Shown: piece after piece, positions 60,743-64,000 of the stretch
How the letters are laid out: every line of letters starts with the position of its first letter
How positions within the stretch are numbered: position 1 is the first letter of the stretch
From: Adlercreutzia sp. ZJ176
Lineage (GTDB): Bacteria > Actinomycetota > Coriobacteriia > Coriobacteriales > Eggerthellaceae
NCBI RefSeq assembly: GCF_011038975.1
Contig: NZ_JAAKEC010000004.1
Span: 62,001-126,000, forward strand
DNA length: 64,000 bases
Direction of reading: 5' to 3'
The notes under the pieces: generated by a model
Told to the model about the DNA's origin: nothing
What the model saw: only the letters and a program-made list of their open reading frames with translations
Databases searched by the model: none
Program-made: the position numbers and the translations under genes

Positions 60743-61960
60743 ATGCGCAACTGTCTCGTCGCTCAATCGGGCGGCCCCACCGCCGTCATCAACGCGAGCC
60801 TGGCCGGCGTCATCCGCGCCAACCAGCTCAACCCCGTCTTCGACCGCGTGCTCGGCGGCATCCACGGCATCGAGGGCGTGCTCGAGGGCAAGCTGTACGA
60901 CCTCACCGAGCTCTCCGGCCGCGAGATCGAGATCCTGAAGCAGACGCCGTCATCGGCGCTCGGCACCTGCCGCTACAAGCTCAAGCGCGGGAACGACGCC
61001 GACTACCAGCGCCTCGTGGAGGTGATGAGCGCCCACGACGTCGACGTGATGTTCTACATCGGCGGCAACGACTCCATGGACACCGTCGACGCGCTGTCGG
61101 AGTGGGCCGCCGCCAACGGCCGGCCCGAGCGCTTCGTCGGCATCCCCAAGACGGTCGACAACGACCTCGTTCCCGTCGACCACTGCCCCGGCTTCCCGTC
61201 GGCCGCCAAGCTCGCCTGCCAGGTGACGCACGCCACGCGCCTCGACTACGACGCCTACACGCGCCCCGAGGTGTTCGTGCTCGAGACCATGGGCCGCGAC
61301 GCAGGCTGGCTCGCCGCGAGCTGCTGCGCCACGGGGGACGTGGATCTGCTCGTGCTGCCCGAGGTCGACTTCGACCGCGACGCCTTCCTCGCGCAGGTGC
61401 AGCGGAAGATGGACGAGACGGGCGAGTGCTACATCGTGGTGTCCGAGGGCGCGCACTACGCCGACGGCACGTACGTCTCCGCCGGCGACCCGGCCCATGA
61501 CGGCTTCGCGCACGCGGTCTTGGGCGGGGCGGCGCTCACCATCAAGCAGATGATCGTGGATGCGGGCATCGCACCCCGCGGCGTGGTGCAGGACCTCTCG
61601 CGCGCCGCGCGCTCCTCGAACTTCGCGCAGTCGCTCGTCGACGTCACCGAAGCCTACGAGCTGGGCATGAGCGCGCACATGCGCGCCGCCGACGCCGCGT
61701 TCACCGGCCAGGTGGTCGGCGTGGCGCCGCGCACGCCCGAGCAGATCGCGAGCGGCGCGTACGACGCGCGCTTCTTCGCCGCGCCCGCAAGCGAGTTCGC
61801 CAACTACGTGCGCCACTTCCCTCAGGAGTGGATCCTGCCCGACTACCAGGGCATCAGCGACGAGGCGCTCGCCTACTTCCGCCCGCTCGTCGCCGGCGAG
61901 CCCAAGCTCGTCTACGAGGACGGCCTCCCCGCCACCCTCGAGCCCTTCAACAAGCGCTAA
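60743..61960 (+). CDS. pfp: 6-phosphofructokinase, probably pyrophosphate-dependent
   Basis: 405-residue PFKA-family enzyme of glycolysis. The start LVAQSGGPTAVINASLAGV is typical. In the phosphoryl-donor site GGNDS (107-111), D110 replaces the glycine of ATP-dependent enzymes, and PKTVDND (135-141) has the lysine associated with pyrophosphate use, so PPi is the likely donor and the reaction reversible. GAGGAGG precedes the ATG at 60743. It is a single-gene unit ended by a strong terminator. Confidence 0.93.
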   Translation: MRNCLVAQSGGPTAVINASLAGVIRANQLNPVFDRVLGGIHGIEGVLEGKLYDLTELSGREIEILKQTPSSALGTCRYKLKRGNDADYQRLVEVMSAHDVDVMFYIGGNDSMDTVDALSEWAAANGRPERFVGIPKTVDNDLVPVDHCPGFPSAAKLACQVTHATRLDYDAYTRPEVFVLETMGRDAGWLAASCCATGDVDLLVLPEVDFDRDAFLAQVQRKMDETGECYIVVSEGAHYADGTYVSAGDPAHDGFAHAVLGGAALTIKQMIVDAGIAPRGVVQDLSRAARSSNFAQSLVDVTEAYELGMSAHMRAADAAFTGQVVGVAPRTPEQIASGAYDARFFAAPASEFANYVRHFPQEWILPDYQGISDEALAYFRPLVAGEPKLVYEDGLPATLEPFNKR

Positions 61961-61992
61961 GGCAGACAGCCCCGACAACCCTGCTTCCCCCA

Positions 61993-62021
61993 CGAGGGCG
62001 TCATGCGCGCCCTCGTTTTTT
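61993..62021 (+). terminator. Rho-independent terminator of the phosphofructokinase gene
   Basis: CGAGGGCG (61993-62000) pairs with CGCCCTCG (62008-62015), followed by six T residues (62016-62021). The clearest intrinsic terminator in the window. Confidence 0.92.
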
Positions 62022-62031
62022 AACTCCTTAT

Positions 62032-62060
62032 AAGTATACTTTTATGTTATACTTGTTTTG
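62032..62060 (+). promoter_or_regulatory. Promoter/operator of the vapBC-like pair
   Basis: AAGTATACTT (62032-62041) is a perfect palindrome, and TATACT occurs at 62035-62040 and 62048-62053. The A+T-rich patch just before the antitoxin gene fits a toxin-antitoxin promoter repressed by its ribbon-helix-helix product. Confidence 0.6.
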
Positions 62061-62082
62061 TTCAAATCGGATAGGAGACACG

Positions 62083-62316
62083 ATGCCGCAGCTTTCCCTT
62101 TACCTTGACGAGCCCACCATGGCAAGCCTGCGCGAGAGCTCCGCGCTGGCAGACCTGTCGCTCTCGAAATACGTGTCCAACCTCGTACGCGACCACCGCG
62201 AGAACGGCGGGTGGCCCGCGGGCTACTGGGACGTATATGGCGCGCTCAGGGATGACACGTTTACGGTTCCACCCGATGTCGACCCTGCGCTTGACGGCGC
62301 CCTCCCCACGTTCTGA
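62083..62316 (+). CDS. VapB-like antitoxin (probable ribbon-helix-helix protein)
   Basis: 77 residues. PQLSLYLDEPTMASLRESSALADLSLSKYVSNLVRDH reads as a short beta strand plus two helices, as in ribbon-helix-helix antitoxins; the C-terminal half would wrap the toxin. AGGAG lies 6 nt before the ATG at 62083. The PIN-domain toxin starts 10 bp after its stop codon. It probably represses its own promoter. Confidence 0.82.
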   Translation: MPQLSLYLDEPTMASLRESSALADLSLSKYVSNLVRDHRENGGWPAGYWDVYGALRDDTFTVPPDVDPALDGALPTF

Positions 62317-62326
62317 GGTGGCTGCC

Positions 62327-62734
62327 ATGTACTTTCTCGACTCATGCACCTGTATCGATCTCATGCGCGGAAAGCTGCCCCACACCTATGACCTCATGCG
62401 CGCGAACAGCCCCAAGCTCTTCGCCATCCCGGCCATCGTGGAAGCCGAGCTGCGCGTCGGAGCGGAGAAGAGCGCTCACCCCCGGGAAAACCGGCTGCTG
62501 CTCGAGCGCTTCCTGGCCCCCTACGCCATCGTCCCCTTCGACAGCACCTGCGCCGCAGCTTACGGCCGCATCCGGGCCAACCTTGAAAGTCGGGGGCTCT
62601 CGATAGGCGGCAATGACATGCTCATAGCAGCAACGGCCATCACGCACGAGGCCGTGCTCGTCACGGGCAACGTCCGCGAGTTCCAGCGCGTTCCAAGGCT
62701 GTCGATCGAATGCTGGGATGAGATAGAGTTCTGA
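62327..62734 (+). CDS. vapC: VapC-like PIN-domain toxin ribonuclease
   Basis: 135 residues of PIN fold. The expected acidic residues are present: D5 in MYFLDSC, a glutamate in AIVEAELRVGAEKS, and the pair region GGNDMLIAATA with a later TGNVREF. VapC toxins cleave tRNA or rRNA with Mg2+. GAGGTGG precedes the ATG at 62327. Encoded directly after its antitoxin. Confidence 0.9.
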   Translation: MYFLDSCTCIDLMRGKLPHTYDLMRANSPKLFAIPAIVEAELRVGAEKSAHPRENRLLLERFLAPYAIVPFDSTCAAAYGRIRANLESRGLSIGGNDMLIAATAITHEAVLVTGNVREFQRVPRLSIECWDEIEF

Positions 62735-62831
62735 GCACTGAGCCTTGCTCTTCTTCCCGCTATCGCTGCACAAGGCAAAGTACTTCACTATTCCCGAGCG
62801 TTTCGCAAATCCGCATCACGGGGAGGCAAGC

Positions 62832-63275
62832 ATGGACGATAGGCAGCTGGAAGCGATGTTCGGCATCAGCGAAGAGGCCATCGCGCGCAGGAGCGAGCCT
62901 TACGAGACAGGCGACTGGAAGCCCGGCACGACAACCCCTCTGGGCAGGCCCGCGCTTTACGGAAGCCGCATGAAGTCCGTAACCTATCGCGACACCGAAG
63001 ACGGAGTTGCGGCCATGGACGCCCGCGCGCAAAGCCTCGGCCTGAGCCGCTCTGACTACCTGCGCAACCTCGTCAGAAAAGACCTGGCCACCGCCTCGCA
63101 AGGCCGCAGGTGGAAGCTCTTGACAACAAGGGGCCTGGAGCAACGGGGAGAACCATTCCGCCTTCTTGATCAGAACCCCTTAGGCCATGCGTCTTCAGCA
63201 GGAACATCGTCAAGCAATGTTACGTCTTTGCCTCGTGGCAACACGAAAAAGCATAGGACGAGCGCGAGTAAATAG
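62832..63275 (+). pseudogene. Probably truncated antitoxin-like gene without a toxin
   Basis: The frame from the ATG at 62832 (GGGAGG upstream) starts with an antitoxin-like protein, MDDRQLEAMFGISEEAIARRSEPYE, followed near residues 60-87 by a ribbon-helix-helix-like segment (TEDGVAAMDARAQSLGLSRSDYLRNLVRKDL). After about residue 90 the translation becomes low quality and runs antisense over the last 106 bp of the MFS gene. I read this as an antitoxin whose 3' end, and any toxin gene, were lost at a rearrangement junction near 63.1 kb. A natural 147-residue protein cannot be excluded. Confidence 0.55.
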
Positions 63276-64000
63276 CACGGAACCTGCAGTACGATTCCTG
63301 CTATTTCCCAACCTAGAGCACCAAGAGCTGCGCCGAAGATAGGAGAGCCGAGCGACGATCCGAGGTTTTGAGCGAATTGCAGCACCGCCATGGACATGGT
63401 GGCGCCCATCGCCGTATTGCGAAGGAGCATCGGCGCCATGGGTCGCAAGCTACCACCACACATGCCAGCGCCTATGCCTTGAAGCACGATGACCGCCCAC
63501 ATGATCGCAACAGCAAAGCTGCCGGTGTGGAACATGATGAGGCCGGTGACGAGCAGCAGGGCCATCATGATTATGCCGATAACGTATTTGCGCCCAAGCG
63601 GCAGACGATCGGAAATGTAACCCGTGCTCGGCGCCACGATCAGCGAGATGAACATCGTGATCGACGCCAGCGAGCCAGCTGTAGCCGCATCGAAGCCCAG
63701 CTCCGTCTCAAGGAATGTGTTGTAGTAGGTATTCTCTATGCCGATGACGGCAAATGCGAAAAGGAAGAAGATTGCGCCGAGAACCCAGATGCGCTTGCTC
63801 TTCAGCAGCTTGAAGGATTGCAGAAACGTCCCGTCTATCCCCATGTCTCCCATAGCGCCTTCAGGCATGCGGAAGACGATGGCGAACAAGATGAAGGCGA
63901 TGGCGCATGCCGCCGCGAACACCATCATGGGAAGCGTCAAACCACCCGCCATGGCTAGCGGCGGCACCATGTTGAAGGAGATGACCGAGCCAAGCGGTAC
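63170..64000 (-). CDS. MFS transporter (N-terminus outside the window)
   Basis: At least 276 codons of a major-facilitator membrane protein. The frame is open to the window edge, and the visible part (the C-terminal two thirds) includes six or seven hydrophobic helices and the loop ITMFISLIVAPSTGYISDRLPLGRKYVIG, equivalent to the conserved MFS loop at the start of the second half. No substrate can be assigned. Its 3' end overlaps the antitoxin-like frame on the other strand. Confidence 0.85.
   Translation of the reverse strand, partial: VPLGSVISFNMVPPLAMAGGLTLPMMVFAAACAIAFILFAIVFRMPEGAMGDMGIDGTFLQSFKLLKSKRIWVLGAIFFLFAFAVIGIENTYYNTFLETELGFDAATAGSLASITMFISLIVAPSTGYISDRLPLGRKYVIGIIMMALLLVTGLIMFHTGSFAVAIMWAVIVLQGIGAGMCGGSLRPMAPMLLRNTAMGATMSMAVLQFAQNLGSSLGSPIFGAALGALGWEIAGIVLQVPCYLLALVLCFFVLPRGKDVTLLDDVPAEDAWPKGF

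Noticed and set aside
1-64000. tRNA, rRNA or phage integrase genes
   Set aside because: None was seen when the intergenic regions were scanned by eye for T-loop-like sequences and recombinase motifs. A tRNAscan and profile search would be needed to exclude them fully.

Overview
The window is a 64 kb piece of a high-G+C bacterial chromosome. The gene set points to an anaerobic actinobacterium of the class Coriobacteriia, most likely the family Eggerthellaceae (Eggerthella/Gordonibacter/Adlercreutzia type). The clues are two DMSO-reductase-family molybdoenzyme loci with ferredoxin partners, orphan NrfD-type membrane subunits, a TAXI-type TRAP transporter, a 1,673-residue double-ASKHA 'CoA-dehydratase activase' protein, a RecJ-RecQ fusion and a phosphofructokinase that looks pyrophosphate-dependent. 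The genus is an inference from gene content; no rRNA or tRNA gene was seen in the window.

Layout. 1-2.1 kb: sulfonate/taurine/nitrate-type ABC importer (ATPase cut by the window edge, Tat-lipoprotein binding protein). 2.3-4.7 kb: Fe-S cluster assembly (nifS-nifU) divergent from an IscR-like Rrf2 regulator. 4.7-12.1 kb: one minus-strand operon of TetR regulator, giant activase, rsmI and a YgjP-type metallopeptidase. 12.4-15.5 kb: MATE exporter and a CapA-like phosphoesterase. 15.5-21.8 kb: a six-gene respiratory module (Tat-exported molybdoenzyme, four-cluster ferredoxin, NrfD anchor, small CX4CH cytochrome-like protein, DUF4405 b-type cytochrome-like protein, TorD chaperone), part of it visibly A+T-richer than its surroundings. 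21.8-25.4 kb: a Fic protein, then an orphan NrfD-SPFH-GntR cluster. 25.6-33.2 kb: housekeeping genes (UPF0210, tlyA, asd, lysC, a UMF1 MFS protein, a zinc-dependent phospholipase-C-like protein). 33.4-35.3 kb: phosphate uptake (PiT plus DUF47) behind a Pho-box-like array. 35.4-42.3 kb: an accessory block with one operon (TetR, cytoplasmic BspA-like leucine-rich-repeat protein, DUF2201/VWA protein, MoxR-like AAA+ ATPase), bounded by a 39-bp direct repeat that duplicates the 3' end of the adjacent hydrolase gene. 42.3-48.8 kb: MBL hydrolase, Rel (p)ppGpp enzyme, RecJ-RecQ fusion. 49.4-50.7 kb: AAA_14/DUF4143 ATPase behind a palindrome array. 50.9-55.1 kb: tandem-MarR regulator divergent from a cytoplasmic molybdoenzyme-ferredoxin pair. 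55.1-60.5 kb: TAXI TRAP transporter with an RmlD-like reductase and a divergent LysR regulator. 60.7-64 kb: PPi-type phosphofructokinase, a VapBC-like toxin-antitoxin pair, a probably broken second antitoxin, and an MFS gene cut by the window edge.

The most interesting non-genic signal is a ~112-116 bp structured element present twice (9288-9399 and 29221-29336). Its single-stranded parts are identical while both stems have changed in a compensatory way. One copy sits in frame inside the giant activase gene, the other lies between lysC and asd. The most interesting genic signal is the 35.4-42.3 kb operon, which couples a MoxR/VWA chaperone-like pair to an apparently intracellular leucine-rich-repeat protein under a TetR repressor whose nested palindrome covers a near-consensus promoter.
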